64,000 bases of DNA, taken from NCBI GenBank assembly GCA_027563935.2, contig CM050454.1, positions 48,140,596 to 48,204,595 on the forward strand, written 5' to 3'. The position numbers and the translations under genes were made by a program. Numbering within the stretch: the stretch's first letter is position 1; each line of letters opens with the position of its first letter. This DNA is from Costus lasius (lineage: Eukaryota > Streptophyta > Magnoliopsida > Zingiberales > Costaceae). The notes beneath the pieces were generated by a model, which did not search any database, was not told the origin of the DNA, and saw only the letters and a program-made list of their open reading frames with translations. This document shows, piece after piece, positions 31,181-43,344 of this stretch.

Positions 31181-33804
31181 GCCAAAGCCCGCGGTGACAC
31201 AAAAATCAGAATATCAAACTGCCACAACCGGCAACACAAGTTCACATAATTCGGCCACAACTGGCAACACAAGTTCACATAATTCGGCCACAACCGGCCC
31301 CAGTAATTAAACACAAAAGTCTTATTCATTCAACTGGCATATCACGATGTTCATATAAAATGTTAACTGGAAATGCGCCCCTGCTCTACACCTGAAAATA
31401 ATGAGGGGTGAGCTACACAGCCCAGTGAGTGGATAGTCTCAAACGACCATCCATAACATACACTCAAAATACATTCAGATTATTTTAAAAACATTGATCA
31501 GAATATCATGTCAACATATAACAAAAATTAAAGCACAGAACTCATATAAAACAGTCAGATGGACACTGCTAAGACATCACACCAATGTCTACTCAAGGTT
31601 CTAGAGTTATACTCTAAACCAACTAAACATACCAACCACTTAGTTAACCTAGTTGTCCAGCATATTCAGTAGTGACCATTATGGTCCAACCCGGCTTTGG
31701 CCTAAGCACTGGGAGAAGCCTGCAAATCACATGCAACATATAGATGGACGGTGTGTAGATTCAAGAGGTGGCCCCCGCTAGGTCACGACGTGGCACTTTG
31801 CTCTACGATCACCCCATAACACGAAAATCTAAGCGTCTAAGAGTGACGACATCAAGAGGTGGCCCCTGTCCGACCAAGACATGGCACTTTGCGTCTTATA
31901 TCACTCGTTCTCCCAAAGGGTTCCTACTGGACAACAATAGACACATCTTATATCTTATTTCACAAAAGTGGACTCCTAAGTGTCAACTAGACTCTAGGAT
32001 AGTCATTTTTATCACAATAATCATATCAGGCAGGCTGAATAACAACTCCCTTATCACAATAATCACATCAGGCAGGCTGAATAACAACCCCCTTATCACA
32101 ATAATCACATCAGGCAGGTTGAACAACAACCCCCTCACATATCACAATACAGGGCTGAAATCTCTAACCCTTAACATATCACATATAGACTATCCTCTTG
32201 AGTACACAGTTACACTTAGCCTTAGTCCTATCCATTCCATGACCACAACACATATTATTCGAAAATCACATAACCACATAATATTCAAAAATCACATAAT
32301 CACATAATATTCAAAAATCACATAATATTTTATAGAGTCCTTAGATTTCATGCTGATCAGTTCAGTATAATCATGCTAAGTTATCACCCAAAGTTATCAA
32401 TCAATATTTCATGTCATTACTTTCTGCATACACCATTCAATTAAAAATACATAATAATACAGAAAATTCACTAAATTTCGTTCACAATTAACATAAATGC
32501 AGAATATCACATATTCATAGTTTTCTTCTAATTCTGATAACAAAAGACAGAAATACCCCTAGTTCAAAGTTTAAGTCATACAAGAAAAGTTATCCAAAAA
32601 TTTCGTAAAAATATTCATTACGTCCCTCAGGATCCCTAGATTCATAATTTCAAGTTTTCCCCAATTTTAACTAGGAAATTTACCGAATTACCCCTAGGTC
32701 AATTTCAGTCAACAGAAACTTTTATTTCTAAAAATTCCCAAAAAAATACAGTAGAATCCTCATATACCTAATTTCATGAATATCAAGTTTTCCCCAATTT
32801 TTACCCATGCATTTGGACGTAATTTCATGAAGAAGGGTCGAAATTCTCATCCAAGCCCTAACCTTCATGCAATTGAAAAACTAAAGCTACATACAAGCTT
32901 AAACAAGGTCTAATTGATGATTAGAAGCCTTAAAAATGAAAAGCCCTAATTGTCATGCAACCTAGGGTTTCAAATTTTAGGGAAAAGCAAAGAAAACGTA
33001 TACAACTTGCAATCAAGGTTCATGTCATGTTTCTAGGCATCAAACTTCTCTAAAACAAACAATACATCCAAAATTCATGAACTAGGTGAAGGAGAAAATC
33101 CACTCACCTCAACCGTGAACACCAAGATGAAAAATCTCTCTTACAAACTCGTCTAAGGCCTTGAAAGACGCCACCAAATATCACCAACAATGGAAGAGAA
33201 ACACCACCAACATCAAAGACGCCGGCCAAGGGAAGAAAGGAAGAGGAAGAAAGGAATTTCGCCTCCAAGCCTCCAAGAATCGCCCAAGCCTTCAAGCCGT
33301 CGCCCTAAGGTTTCTTCCAAGCCAAAAACGCCAATTCTCCTACCCTAGTCGAAATTACCAACTTGTATTTTCGGTTTTTAAATTTTAAACCCGCTAACCA
33401 ATTAATTCAAATAGGGTTTAACCCACTAACTAATTAATTCGAATTTTAAACTCAAAATCCATCTAATTTAAGTGCAAACCCAATAACTAATTAATTTAAC
33501 CATTAACTAACAATTTAACCATTCACTTAAACGAAAATCCAATAAGGATTAACTTAACATCCAATAAGGTCTATTTAATTAATTACAAATTAACAACCAA
33601 TAAATTTCTAATTAATTAATTATAAATTAACAACCAATAAACTCTAATCAATTAATTACAAATTAACAATCAATAAGCCAGTTAATTAACATCCAATAAG
33701 CTAGTTAATTAACATCCAATACTGCTTAACGTAATATCCACAATCAATGATTTTATTTAAATCAAAATAATACTTACCAGGACTTAAGAACCTTGGATCT
33801 TACA
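31181..33804 (-). repeat. gypsy 3' LTR (truncated by copia-1)
   Basis: It equals 38888-41511 of the right LTR at a constant offset of 7707. It contains a 33-bp tandem duplication (ggcaacacaagttcacataa, 31230 and 31263), three 42-bp units (see separate entry) and an AT-rich attaattaac-type stretch at 33400-33720. The plus-strand 179-residue open frame at 31768-32307 is antisense to the element and looks accidental. Confidence 0.92.
32011..32136 (-). repeat. 42-bp tandem repeat, three units, in gypsy LTR
   Basis: atcacaataatcatatcagg starts at 32011, with close copies at 32053 and 32095. Each contains aggcaggctgaataacaac. The same three units occur in the other LTR at 39718-39843. U3/R position and function are unknown. 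Confidence 0.9.
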
Positions 33805-33825
33805 TCCCTCCCTCCTTATAAAGCT
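33805..33825 (-). other. gypsy polypurine tract
   Basis: The minus strand reads ttataaggagggaggga immediately before the 3' LTR start TGTAAGATCC. Confidence 0.8.
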
Positions 33826-33833
33826 TTAGTCCT

Positions 33834-36800
33834 CTAAAGCTCAGCATTCATATCATCAAAAAGATAAGCATAAAACTTCCTCATATCAGCTTCAGTCTCC
33901 CAAGTCGCCTCCTCAACCGACTGATTTCCCCAGATTACCTTTACCAAAGGTATAGTCTTGTTCCTCAGAACTTTATCCTTTCTATCCACAATCCGGAGAG
34001 GTCTTTCCTCAAAGGTCAAATCACTCTGAATCTGAAGAGGTTCCAATTCCAATACATGAGATGGATCAGGATGATATTTCCTCAAAGTAGAAACATGGAA
34101 CACATTATGCACATCATCCATAGCAGGAGGTAAAGCTAACCGGTAAGCCACTGGACCAAATCTCTCAATAATGTCAAAAGGGCCTACAAACCTAGGGCTC
34201 AACTTGCCCTTTTTGCCAAACCTCATAACACCCTTAGTAGGTGACACTTTTAAGAAAACATGATCCCCTACCGTAAACTCCAGGGAACGACGACGGTCAT
34301 CGGCATAACTCTTCTGTCTGTCCCGAGCAATCTTCAATTTATCCTGAATCTCTCTGACCTTATCAGTAGTCTCCTGAACTGCATCAGATCTCAAAATCAT
34401 TCTGTCACCAGTTTCCTCCCAACACAAGGGAGTCCTACACCTTCTTCCATACAAAGCCTCATAAGGAGCCATCTGAATACTGGAGTGGAAGCTATTATTA
34501 TAAGTGAACTCTATCAAAGATAGATCCCGGTTCCACTCAGAACTCCAATCAACCACATAAGCTCTCAACAAGTCTTCTAGAGTCTGTATAGTACGCTCCG
34601 TCTGGCCATCAGACTGAGGATGGTATGCTGTACTAAAACTCAACTTAGTACCCAAACCCTCCTGTAAGCTCTTCCAAAATCTGGACAAAAATCGAGAGTC
34701 CCTATCAGACACAATATCAACAGGCACTCCATGCAGTCTGACTATCTCATCAATATACAATCTAGCCAGTCTCTCTAAAGGATAAGTCATCTTAATCGGA
34801 AGAAAATGGGCTGATTTAGTGAGTCTATCCACAATCACCCAAATAGCATCATGACCCAATCTGGTTCTGGGCAAACCACACACAAAATCCATACTGATGC
34901 ATTCCCACTTCCACTCAGGAATAGGAAGAGGCTGCAACAAACCACCAGGTTTCTGATGTTCAGCCTTTACAGTCTGACAGGTTAAACACCTAGAGACAAA
35001 ATCAAGCACTTCTTTCTTCATACCCGACCACCAAAAGCTCTTCTTGAGATCCTGATACATCTTAGTCACGCCAGGATGTAGAGAATATTTGGAGTTATGG
35101 CTGTCCTCCAATATTTCTTTCCTCAAGCTCGGTTCCTTAGGGACACACACCCTTCCACGAAACCGAAGAATACCATCATCAGACAAGCTAAAATCCTGAA
35201 CTGTACCCGCAACCAAACTATCCCTGATCTGAACTAATCTCGGATCCACAGACTGCTGATCTCTGATCTTCTGCAACAAAGCAGACTGTACTCTAAGGAA
35301 AGCCACATATCCAGACTGAACTCTAGGAGTAACACTGATCTTGAGATCTCTGAACTCCTGCAGTAACTGCCACTCACTGACCCATAAAGCAGCTACTGAA
35401 GTAACTGGATGTCTGCTCAGTGCATCCGCCACTACATTGGCCTTTCCAGCCTGATACTGAATAGAGAAGTCATAATCTTTGATCAACTCCATCCATCTTC
35501 TCTGTCTCATGTTCAACTCCTTCTGAGTGAAGATGTACTTGAGACTCTGGTGGTCAGTGAACAGATCAAACTCTTGACCCAACAAATAGTGACGCCATAT
35601 CTTCAGAGCAAAGACTACGGCCGCCAACTCTAAGTCATGAGTAGGGTAGTTCAACTCATACTCCTTCAGTTGTCTCGAAGCATAGGCTACCACAGAACCC
35701 TTCTGCATCAAGACACAACCCAACCCCTTGCCTGAAGCATCCGTATAGACAGTAAACCTTTCCCCATCACTAGGAATAATGAGGATCGGTGTACTAGTCA
35801 ACCTTCTCTTCAGCTCCTGAAAGCTTTCTTCACACTTGTCATCCCAAATAAATTTGGCCTCCTTTCTGGTCAATTTAGTTAAAGGACCCGCCAGCTTGGA
35901 GAATCCCTCAACAAATCTCCGGTAGTAACCTGCTAATCCCAGGAAACTTCTGATCTCAGTAGCACTAGTCGGTCTTCCCCAATTGAGGATGGCTTGCACT
36001 TTAACCGGATCCACAAACACCCCCTGACCAGAAATCACATGCCCAAGGAAACTGATCTTTTCTAGCCAGAACTCACACTTACTAGCCTTGGCATATAATC
36101 GGTTTTTCCTCAGGATCTCCAGCACTCTGCGCAAGTCACTAACATGATCCGAAGTAGTCCGAGAGTACACCAAGATATCATCTATGAAAACTACCACACA
36201 AGAATCGAGCAATTCATGAAATACCCTATTCATCAAATCCATGAAGACAGCAGGTGCATTCGTCAGTCCAAAAGGCATAACTAGAAATTCAAAATGCCCA
36301 TACCTGGTCCTGAAAGCAGTCTTAAATATATCCTCATCCTTGACCCTAAGCTGGTAATACCCTGATCTCAGATCAATCTTAGAGAACACTGTCGCTCCCT
36401 GCAATTGATCAAATAGATCATCAATTCTGGGGAGAGGATACTTATTCTTGATAGTCACTTGGTTCAGTTGCCTGTAGTCTATACACATCCTCAGGGTTCC
36501 ATCTTTCTTCTTTACAAACAGCACTGGCGCTCCCCAGGGAGAAGCACTAGGCCGGATGTAACCTTTCTCCAGCAATTCCTCCAGTTGCTTCTTAAGCTCG
36601 GCCAACTCTGAGGTAGCCATGTGGTAAGGAGCTCTGGAGATAGGTGCAGTACCTGGCACCAACTCAATGCCAAACTCTACCTCTCGTATTGGTGGCAAGC
36701 CTGAAAATTCCTCAGAGAACACATCAGGAAACTCTTTCACCACTGCCATCTGAGTCAAATCAGAAGTAGAATAATCCTGCACCTTAACATGCGCAAGATA

Positions 36801-37253
36801 ACCCTTGCACCCACTAGCAAGTAACTTCCTGGCCTGCAGGAAAGATATCACATGCGGTCCTTGGTCTGACACTAGACCTCTCACAAAAATCCGATTCCCA
36901 TCTAGCAGATTCAAGGTGATTACTTTCTCAAAGCAATCCACAGAGGCATGATGTGAGGATAACCAATCCATACCTAGGATGACATCATAGTCTTGCATGT
37001 CTAAAAGGATTAGGTCCACAAGAAATTCATAACCCTCTACATGCACTACACAATCAGCACAAACAGTATCTGTAGATAATGATTTTCCTAAGGGAGTACT
37101 CACAGACACAACATAATCCATCACCTTAGGCAATACAGATAAACATGCAGCAAATCTAACAGATATAAAAGATAAATTTGCACCAGGGTCAAATAAGATG
37201 CGAGCTAACTGATCGAATACAAATAAAGTACCTTCCACGACGGATCGGGAAGC
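33834..37253 (-). CDS. gypsy pol: protease, RT, RNase H, integrase, chromodomain
   Basis: The frame is open for about 1139 codons from just after the gag stop to tag 33834-33836. Protease shows [13 protein letters not shown], where the usual D-S/T-G has become D-P-G, so protease activity is doubtful. RT has [29 protein letters not shown] and the palm [12 protein letters not shown]. RNase H has [16 protein letters not shown] and [12 protein letters not shown]. Integrase has a HHCC arm ([12 protein letters not shown] ... [11 protein letters not shown]) and the catalytic trio in [18 protein letters not shown] and [15 protein letters not shown]. The final ~60 residues form a chromodomain ([37 protein letters not shown]), known to guide integration to heterochromatin. 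No Met lies at the junction with gag, so expression probably needs read-through of tga 37254-37256 or depends on another copy. Confidence 0.9.
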   Translation of the reverse strand, partial: ASRSVVEGTLFVFDQLARILFDPGANLSFISVRFAACLSVLPKVMDYVVSVSTPLGKSLSTDTVCADCVVHVEGYEFLVDLILLDMQDYDVILGMDWLSSHHASVDCFEKVITLNLLDGNRIFVRGLVSDQGPHVISFLQARKLLASGCKGYLAHVKVQDYSTSDLTQMAVVKEFPDVFSEEFSGLPPIREVEFGIELVPGTAPISRAPYHMATSELAELKKQLEELLEKGYIRPSASPWGAPVLFVKKKDGTLRMCIDYRQLNQVTIKNKYPLPRIDDLFDQLQGATVFSKIDLRSGYYQLRVKDEDIFKTAFRTRYGHFEFLVMPFGLTNAPAVFMDLMNRVFHELLDSCVVVFIDDILVYSRTTSDHVSDLRRVLEILRKNRLYAKASKCEFWLEKISFLGHVISGQGVFVDPVKVQAILNWGRPTSATEIRSFLGLAGYYRRFVEGFSKLAGPLTKLTRKEAKFIWDDKCEESFQELKRRLTSTPILIIPSDGERFTVYTDASGKGLGCVLMQKGSVVAYASRQLKEYELNYPTHDLELAAVVFALKIWRHYLLGQEFDLFTDHQSLKYIFTQKELNMRQRRWMELIKDYDFSIQYQAGKANVVADALSRHPVTSVAALWVSEWQLLQEFRDLKISVTPRVQSGYVAFLRVQSALLQKIRDQQSVDPRLVQIRDSLVAGTVQDFSLSDDGILRFRGRVCVPKEPSLRKEILEDSHNSKYSLHPGVTKMYQDLKKSFWWSGMKKEVLDFVSRCLTCQTVKAEHQKPGGLLQPLPIPEWKWECISMDFVCGLPRTRLGHDAIWVIVDRLTKSAHFLPIKMTYPLERLARLYIDEIVRLHGVPVDIVSDRDSRFLSRFWKSLQEGLGTKLSFSTAYHPQSDGQTERTIQTLEDLLRAYVVDWSSEWNRDLSLIEFTYNNSFHSSIQMAPYEALYGRRCRTPLCWEETGDRMILRSDAVQETTDKVREIQDKLKIARDRQKSYADDRRRSLEFTVGDHVFLKVSPTKGVMRFGKKGKLSPRFVGPFDIIERFGPVAYRLALPPAMDDVHNVFHVSTLRKYHPDPSHVLELEPLQIQSDLTFEERPLRIVDRKDKVLRNKTIPLVKVIWGNQSVEEATWETEADMRKFYAYLFDDMNAEL

Positions 37254-38438
37254 TCATGTATCCTTCTCAGCCACAGCATAAACTCGGGTCTGGACTATAG
37301 GCTTATCTGTGTTTCTCTGTTGCATCTCAGGTTCTTTGCAGTCCTTGACCATGTGCCCAAGTTTCTTACACCTGAAGCATACACCATTCTTCTTATAACA
37401 GTCCTTCATTAGATGTCCCTTGAGCCCACAATAATTACAATTCCGGTCCTCTGTGATACTGTTCTTTACATCCCTGGTATCCCTGGACTGCTGCGGTGCA
37501 TCCCTGGACTGCTGCGGTGCCTTGTAAGAGTAAGGCTTATACCTGCTCTTCTTGTAGTCCTTATGCCTAGGGTATTTCTTACCCTTGCCGCCATTACCAT
37601 ACTGAGGAGCCGCCGCCTCAGCTGCGGGAATCACAGTCACGGCCACACTAGAACTCCTCTCAGATATGTACCTCTCAATGGTGCGTGCTCGTCCAACAGT
37701 CTCAACGTAAGTCTCCAAGTGCTGAGCACCAACCTGCTCCCGAATATCCCATCTGAGACCTCTGAGAAACTTGGTAGCCCTCCTCTTTTCAGTGTTTATC
37801 AGGTGAGGGGCATACTTTCCCAACTTAGTGAACTGCAACTCATACTGGTCCACAGTCAGATCACCCTGCTCCAGGTGAATAAATTCCACCTCTCGGTCCT
37901 CCACCAAGCTATCGGGGAAGTACTTCTCATTAAATTGAGACAAGAAGTAGGGCCAATTTACTGTTTCTTGTCTTTCCACAGCTAGCCTCACCACGCCCTT
38001 CCACCACTCATCTGCGTCACCACGCATCATATAGGTAGCCAGACACAGCTTGTCCTCATCTGAGCAACGCATGACTTGAAAAATCTTTTCCAAGCATAAC
38101 TGCCAGTTCTCTGCATTACTTGATTCTGAGCCCCCATAAAAAGAACTAGGACCCAGTTTCTGGAATTCACTCACAAGTGAGGCATAGCGCCTGTGAGTGT
38201 CCTCCTGAGAGTCAGTCCCCACTCCTCGAGTAGTAGTCTGGGATCTCTCCTGAGTCAATTGCTGCAAGAGCTGCTGTTGCGCTTCTTGATGCTGAGTCTG
38301 TTGCTGCTGCAGCATCTGAGCTTGCCTCTCTATCATGGCACCCTGTTGTTGTACCATGCCTGTCAGAGTCGCAATGGCTCTCGTGAGATCCGAGGTCTGC
38401 TTGCCTTCACTGCTAGCATTTCCTCTGGTTTGCACCAT
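37254..38438 (-). CDS. gypsy gag with two CCHC zinc knuckles
   Basis: This is a 394-residue frame from atg 38438 (MVQTRGNASSEGKQ) to tga 37254. A Gln-rich coiled segment (residues 28-68) precedes the retrotransposon Gag core (NWQLCLEKIFQVM to LRGLRWDIREQV, about 111-237). A basic region with the duplicated heptad DAPQQSR follows (about 307-320). Two knuckles, CNYCGLKGHLMKDC (334-347) and CFRCKKLGHMVKDC (354-367), bind RNA. The tga is in frame with pol. Without it the element would be one 1535-codon frame, as is usual for this clade, so it is either a nonsense mutation or a recoding site. Confidence 0.9.
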   Translation of the reverse strand: MVQTRGNASSEGKQTSDLTRAIATLTGMVQQQGAMIERQAQMLQQQQTQHQEAQQQLLQQLTQERSQTTTRGVGTDSQEDTHRRYASLVSEFQKLGPSSFYGGSESSNAENWQLCLEKIFQVMRCSDEDKLCLATYMMRGDADEWWKGVVRLAVERQETVNWPYFLSQFNEKYFPDSLVEDREVEFIHLEQGDLTVDQYELQFTKLGKYAPHLINTEKRRATKFLRGLRWDIREQVGAQHLETYVETVGRARTIERYISERSSSVAVTVIPAAEAAAPQYGNGGKGKKYPRHKDYKKSRYKPYSYKAPQQSRDAPQQSRDTRDVKNSITEDRNCNYCGLKGHLMKDCYKKNGVCFRCKKLGHMVKDCKEPEMQQRNTDKPIVQTRVYAVAEKDT

Positions 38439-38550
38439 TTTAAATTCCTACACACACACATACCATAGTAAGGAAAACAAACATAACCCTATCAGATGTC
38501 TAGCAATACACAAACATGTTTTCCCCCGAACTAAGTTTTAGCTAGCCAAC

Positions 38551-38564
38551 TGGCTCTGATACCA
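38551..38564 (-). other. gypsy primer binding site, initiator Met tRNA
   Basis: The minus strand reads TGGTATCAGAGCCA, three bases from the 5' LTR boundary at 38568. Confidence 0.92.
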
Positions 38565-38567
38565 TTC

Positions 38568-41511
38568 TGTAACATCCCGTTATCTTAACCCCAAACAAGC
38601 AACACAAGTCATAGAGAAACAGGATGTTATCATACAAGATCGATTCACATGCTAGGTAAAACCAAGTCCAGGAAATCCGATCTAAAAATTTCAAAAATCC
38701 ATACATACAAATCTCCACAAAAACACAATTTCATAAATGTACCTGCCACCACGCAATACTTGCACTAGACATATGCAAGTTACATTATATTAAAACCGAT
38801 TGCAAAAACACAAGTCAACTCGAAATTCGAAACAAAGTCATAATATCGATTCTATAAATTCATTCAATGATACCACACCGAAACCAGGCCAAAGCCCGCG
38901 GTGACACAAAAATCAGAATATCAAACTGCCACAACCGGCAACACAAGTTCACATAATTCGGCCACAACTGGCAACACAAGTTCACATAATTCGGCCACAA
39001 CCGGCCCCAGTAATTAAACACAAAAGTCTTATTCATTCAACTGGCATATCACGATGTTCATATAAAATGTTAACTGGAAATGCGCCCCTGCTCTACACCT
39101 GAAAATAATGAGGGGTGAGCTACACAGCCCAGTGAGTGGATAGTCTCAAACGACCATCCATAACATACACTCAAAATACATTCAGATTATTTTAAAAACA
39201 TTGATCAGAATATCATGTCAACATATAACAAAAATTAAAGCACAGAACTCATATAAAACAGTCAGATGGACACTGCTAAGACATCACACCAATGTCTACT
39301 CAAGGTTCTAGAGTTATACTCTAAACCAACTAAACATACCAACCACTTAGTTAACCTAGTTGTCCAGCATATTCAGTAGTGACCATTATGGTCCAACCCG
39401 GCTTTGGCCTAAGCACTGGGAGAAGCCTGCAAATCACATGCAACATATAGATGGACGGTGTGTAGATTCAAGAGGTGGCCCCCGCCAGGTCACGACGTGG
39501 CACTTTGCTCTACGATCACCCCATAACACGAAAATCTAAGCGTCTAAGAGTGACGACATCAAGAGGTGGCCCTTGTCCGACCAAGACATGGCACTTTGCG
39601 TCTTATATCACTCGTTCTCCCAAAGGGTTCCTACTGGACAACAATAGACACATCTTATATCTTATTTCACAAAAGTGGACTCCTAAGTGTCAACTAGACT
39701 CTAGGATAGTCATTTTTATCACAATAATCATATCAGGCAGGCTGAATAACAACCCCCTTATCACAATAATCACATCAGGCAGGCTGAATAACAACCCCCT
39801 TATCACAATAATCACATCAGGCAGGTTGAACAACAACCCCCTCACATATCACAATACAGGGCTGAAATCTCTAACCCTTAACATATCACATATAGACTAT
39901 CCTCTTGAGTACACAGTTACACTTAGCCTTAGTCCTATCCGTTCCATGACCACAACACATATTATTCGAAAATCACATAACCACATAATATTCAAAAATC
40001 ACATAATCACATAATATTCAAAAATCACATAATATTTTATAGAGTCCTTAGATTTCATGCTGATCAGTTCAGTATAATCATGCTAAGTTATCACCCAAAG
40101 TTATCAATCAATATTTCATGTCATTACTTTCTGCATACACCATTCAATTAAAAATACATAATAATACAGAAAATTCACTAAATTTCGTTCACAATTAACA
40201 TAAATGCAGAATATCACATATTCATAGTTTTCTTCTAATTCTGATAACAAAAGACAGAAATACCCCTAGTTCAAAGTTTAAGTCATACAAGAAAAGTTAT
40301 CCAAAAATTTCGTAAAAATATTCATTACGTCCCTCAGGATCCCTAGATTCGTAATTTCAAGTTTTCCCCAATTTTAACTAGGAAATTTACCGAATTACCC
40401 CTAGGTCAATTTCAGTCAACAGAAACTTTTATTTCTAAAAATTCCCAAAAAAATACAGTAGAATCCTCATATACCTAATTTCATGAATATCAAGTTTTCC
40501 CCAATTTTTACCCATGCATTTGGACGTAATTTCATGAAGAAAGGTCGAAATTCTCATCCAAGCCCTAACCTTCATGCAATTGAAAAACTAAAGCTACATA
40601 CAAGCTTAAACAAGGTCTAATTGATGATTAGAAGCCTTAAAAATGAAAAGCCCTAATTGTCATGCAACCTAGGGTTTCGAATTTTAGGGAAAAGCAAAGA
40701 AAACGTATACAACTTGCAATCAAGGTTCATGTCATGTTTCTAGGCATCAAACTTCTCTAAAACAAACAATACATCCAAAATTCATGAACTAGGTGAAGGA
40801 GAAAATCCACTCACCTCAACCGTGAACACCAAGATGAAAAATCTCTCTTACAAACTCGTCTAAGGCCTTGAAAGACGCCACCAAATATCGCCAACAATGG
40901 AAGAGAAACACCACCAACATCAAAGACGCCGACCAAGGGAAGAAAGGAAGAGGAAGAAAGGAATTTCGCCTCCAAGCCTCCAAGAATCGCCCAAGCCTTC
41001 AAGCCGTCGCCCTAAGGTTTCTTCCAAGCCAAAAACGCCAATTCTCCTACCCTAGTCGAAATTACCAACTTGTATTTTCGGTTTTTAAATTTTAAACCCG
41101 CTAACCAATTAATTCAAATAGGGTTTAACCCACTAACTAATTAATTCGAATTTTAAACTCAAAATCCATCTAATTTAAGTGCAAACCCAATAACTAATTA
41201 ATTTAACCATTAACTAACAATTTAACCATTCACTTAAACGAAAATCCAATAAGGATTAACTTAACATCCAATAAGGTCTATTTAATTAATTACAAATTAA
41301 CAACCAATAAATTTCTAATTAATTAATTATAAATTAACAACCAATAAACTCTAATCAATTAATTACAAATTAACAATCAATAAGCCAGTTAATTAACATC
41401 CAATAAGCTAGTTAATTAACATCCAATACTGCTTAACGTAATATCCACAATCAATGATTTTATTTAAATCAAAATAATACTTACCAGGACTTAAGAACCT
41501 TGGATCTTACA
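38568..41511 (-). repeat. gypsy 5' LTR, complete
   Basis: This LTR is 2944 bp, minus-strand termini TGTAAGATCC and GGGATGTTACA. It carries the 33-bp duplication (38937-39004) and the 42-bp triplet (39718-39843). It retains the 320 bp (38568-38887) that its partner has lost. The right edge meets S2 sequence gctactaccc. Confidence 0.93.
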
Positions 41512-41644
41512 GCTACTACCCAAGTCATCGGAATGGATATCGACATCCCCATCATCGCAACTAGGTACAGATGCATTATAGTCACTTTGCCAAGACTGAT
41601 ATCTCAATGGACAAGTGTGTCACCACTTATTTTCACCCAGTTTC
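41512..41644 (-). mobile_element. S2 LTR fragment, part 2
   Basis: This is homologous to the reverse complement of S1 about 20228-20361. Shared stretches include ggatatcgacatccccatca, tcgcaactaggtacagatgc and acaagtgtgtca. It lies between the gypsy and copia-2 insertions. Its last five bases gtttc are the left duplication of copia-2. Confidence 0.85.
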
Positions 41645-43324
41645 TGAAAGGAAACCTAGGTAACATGCATTTCAAAAATTTTGCATAGGCGGAAAAACTA
41701 GGTTTCATGGATCGCTTGACTTGAAATATAATCAACCATGAAAGGATAAGTTGAAGCATTACCATGGCCATAGTTTGTGTGGCGGCTTGGAAGAAGAAAG
41801 GGAAAGGCTCCTCTTCTCCAAAGGAATCACACACAAGATGTTGATGGCTTCTTCCTTGTGCTCTTTGTGCTAGCAAGGCACTAAGGAGTCCTTGATCGAA
41901 ACTTGGAGAGGAGATGTCCTTTTTTTTTTTTTTTTTTTTGTTGGCCGAACTCCTTTCCTTTTGTTGTTCTTGAAGATGATCAAGCAACCACACAAAAGAG
42001 GAGGCGAGAGAGCAAGCTTCGAAAACGTGAGAGACCAAGATGGAAAGATTCGGTTACCACTTATGGTAATAACCAAAAATGTAACTCCCGCTCTTAACTC
42101 CCATGCGTTCACCCTAAGTGAACCAACCGAAACTTCCCTCTTTAATTGAACCATGCGCTCACACTAAGTGAACCGGTTCAATTTTATTTGGTTCAAGGAC
42201 CAAATCAAACCAACCCTGGTTTTGATCTTATTGAACCAAGTGGCTCAAGATCCAACCACACATCTCTTGACGCTCTTGATCTCTTCGATCAAGCATCAAT
42301 TCTCCCGATCGAAGCTTACCGATCATATGTCCTAATCAATCAAACATGATCAGACCAGATCTCAGTTCCAATCAGAGTTTAAATTGCTTTAAACTGAACT
42401 AGAATAATTCCAGTCCACACGATCTGACATAAGTAAGCCATATCATCAAATTGTGCGACCCTGAGGGTTTCCTTCAATGTCTGTAACGATAACTTACGTT
42501 ATCACGATCAGAGAGGGGTATCTAGCAACACATCACTGTCTCCCGATATGAAGGAAAGAGTCTTCCAAGACCACACCCAAACGACAGCACAAGTGTGAAT
42601 CCAATTCACTCAGTATACATGTTCCCTTTGCCACTGGATGTTCTCGTTGGACAAGCGTGTCAAGCCTGTAATTCCAACACGATGAGAATGGTTAGATCAG
42701 ATGAACATAGTCATCTGGGTTTGGCCATACACTTTCTCAACCATCTCATCCAGGGGGCCCCTTTAGAACATCACACTCCAACTAGGAGAGGCAATCCTAT
42801 ATCTATCACTAGTGTCCTAACATGACTCATGCCCACTATCCAAGATAATCCTTAACCATTATCTTTCAAATGATATTGAAGTACCTCAAGACAATGCCAA
42901 TCATCACTTAGTAACACAAGTGATCTCAAGTCAGAGGGAAAATACCACTTGCTTGCTTATAAGGATTTATTCACATTGTGACAAACAATTGAATATCCTA
43001 AGTAGGGTCAGTCAAGTACATCCAATGCACCTATGTGTCTAAATCTTATTCCATGCTCGTAGCATCCTATAAGACCAAAACACATATTAGTCTCAATTAT
43101 ATCAAGGCTGTCTCATGTTCACCAAGATATCTCGACTAAGGACAACTCTGAATGTTAGCAAAGCTGAACATCATTGAGACATTACTCAGAGGTATACATA
43201 CAGCAGCAGACAATGCAACAATCTGAATAACAACAATTGCCTTTATAAACATATACTCAGTTTATACATGATACTGATAATAACCCAAGGCCTCAAACAT
43301 TAGCCTTAAGGGCATACCCCAACA
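41645..43324 (-). repeat. copia-2 3' LTR
   Basis: This is the left LTR, 1680 bp. It includes a T20 run at 41920-41939 (A20 in sense orientation). The palindrome seen in sister LTRs is degraded here to gggtttggccatac (about 42717). It retains gataacttacgttatc (about 42487-42502). Confidence 0.9.
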
Positions 43325-43341
43325 ATCTCCCACTTGCACTT
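43325..43341 (-). other. copia-2 polypurine tract
   Basis: atctcccacttgcactt on plus is the same tract as in copia-1, abutting the 3' LTR. Confidence 0.85.
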
Positions 43342-43344
43342 AAA

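Larger units (their letters stand above)
31181..41511 (-). mobile_element. Ty3/gypsy chromovirus, Tekay/Del type
   Basis: Minus-strand order from the right: 5' LTR (41511-38568), PBS, gag (38438-37254), pol (37253-33834), polypurine tract, and 3' LTR (33804-31181, truncated). The copia-1 insertion and a deletion removed 320 bp of the 3' LTR's far end. The C-terminal chromodomain and LTR termini TGTAAGATCC...GGGATGTTACA fit the Tekay/Del clade. The LTRs are collinear over 2624 bp with nine differences, nearly all C/T or G/A. It inserted into S2; the predicted duplication is gctac (41512-41516), whose left partner is deleted. Confidence 0.92.

Noticed and set aside
32011..32136. Regular short repeats resembling a CRISPR array
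   Set aside because: Units are contiguous 42-bp tandem copies without variable spacers, located in a plant retrotransposon LTR.
31768..32307. A 179-residue plus-strand frame in both gypsy LTRs (also 39475-40014)
   Set aside because: It is antisense to the element, low complexity, built partly from the 42-bp repeats, and present only because the LTRs are duplicates.
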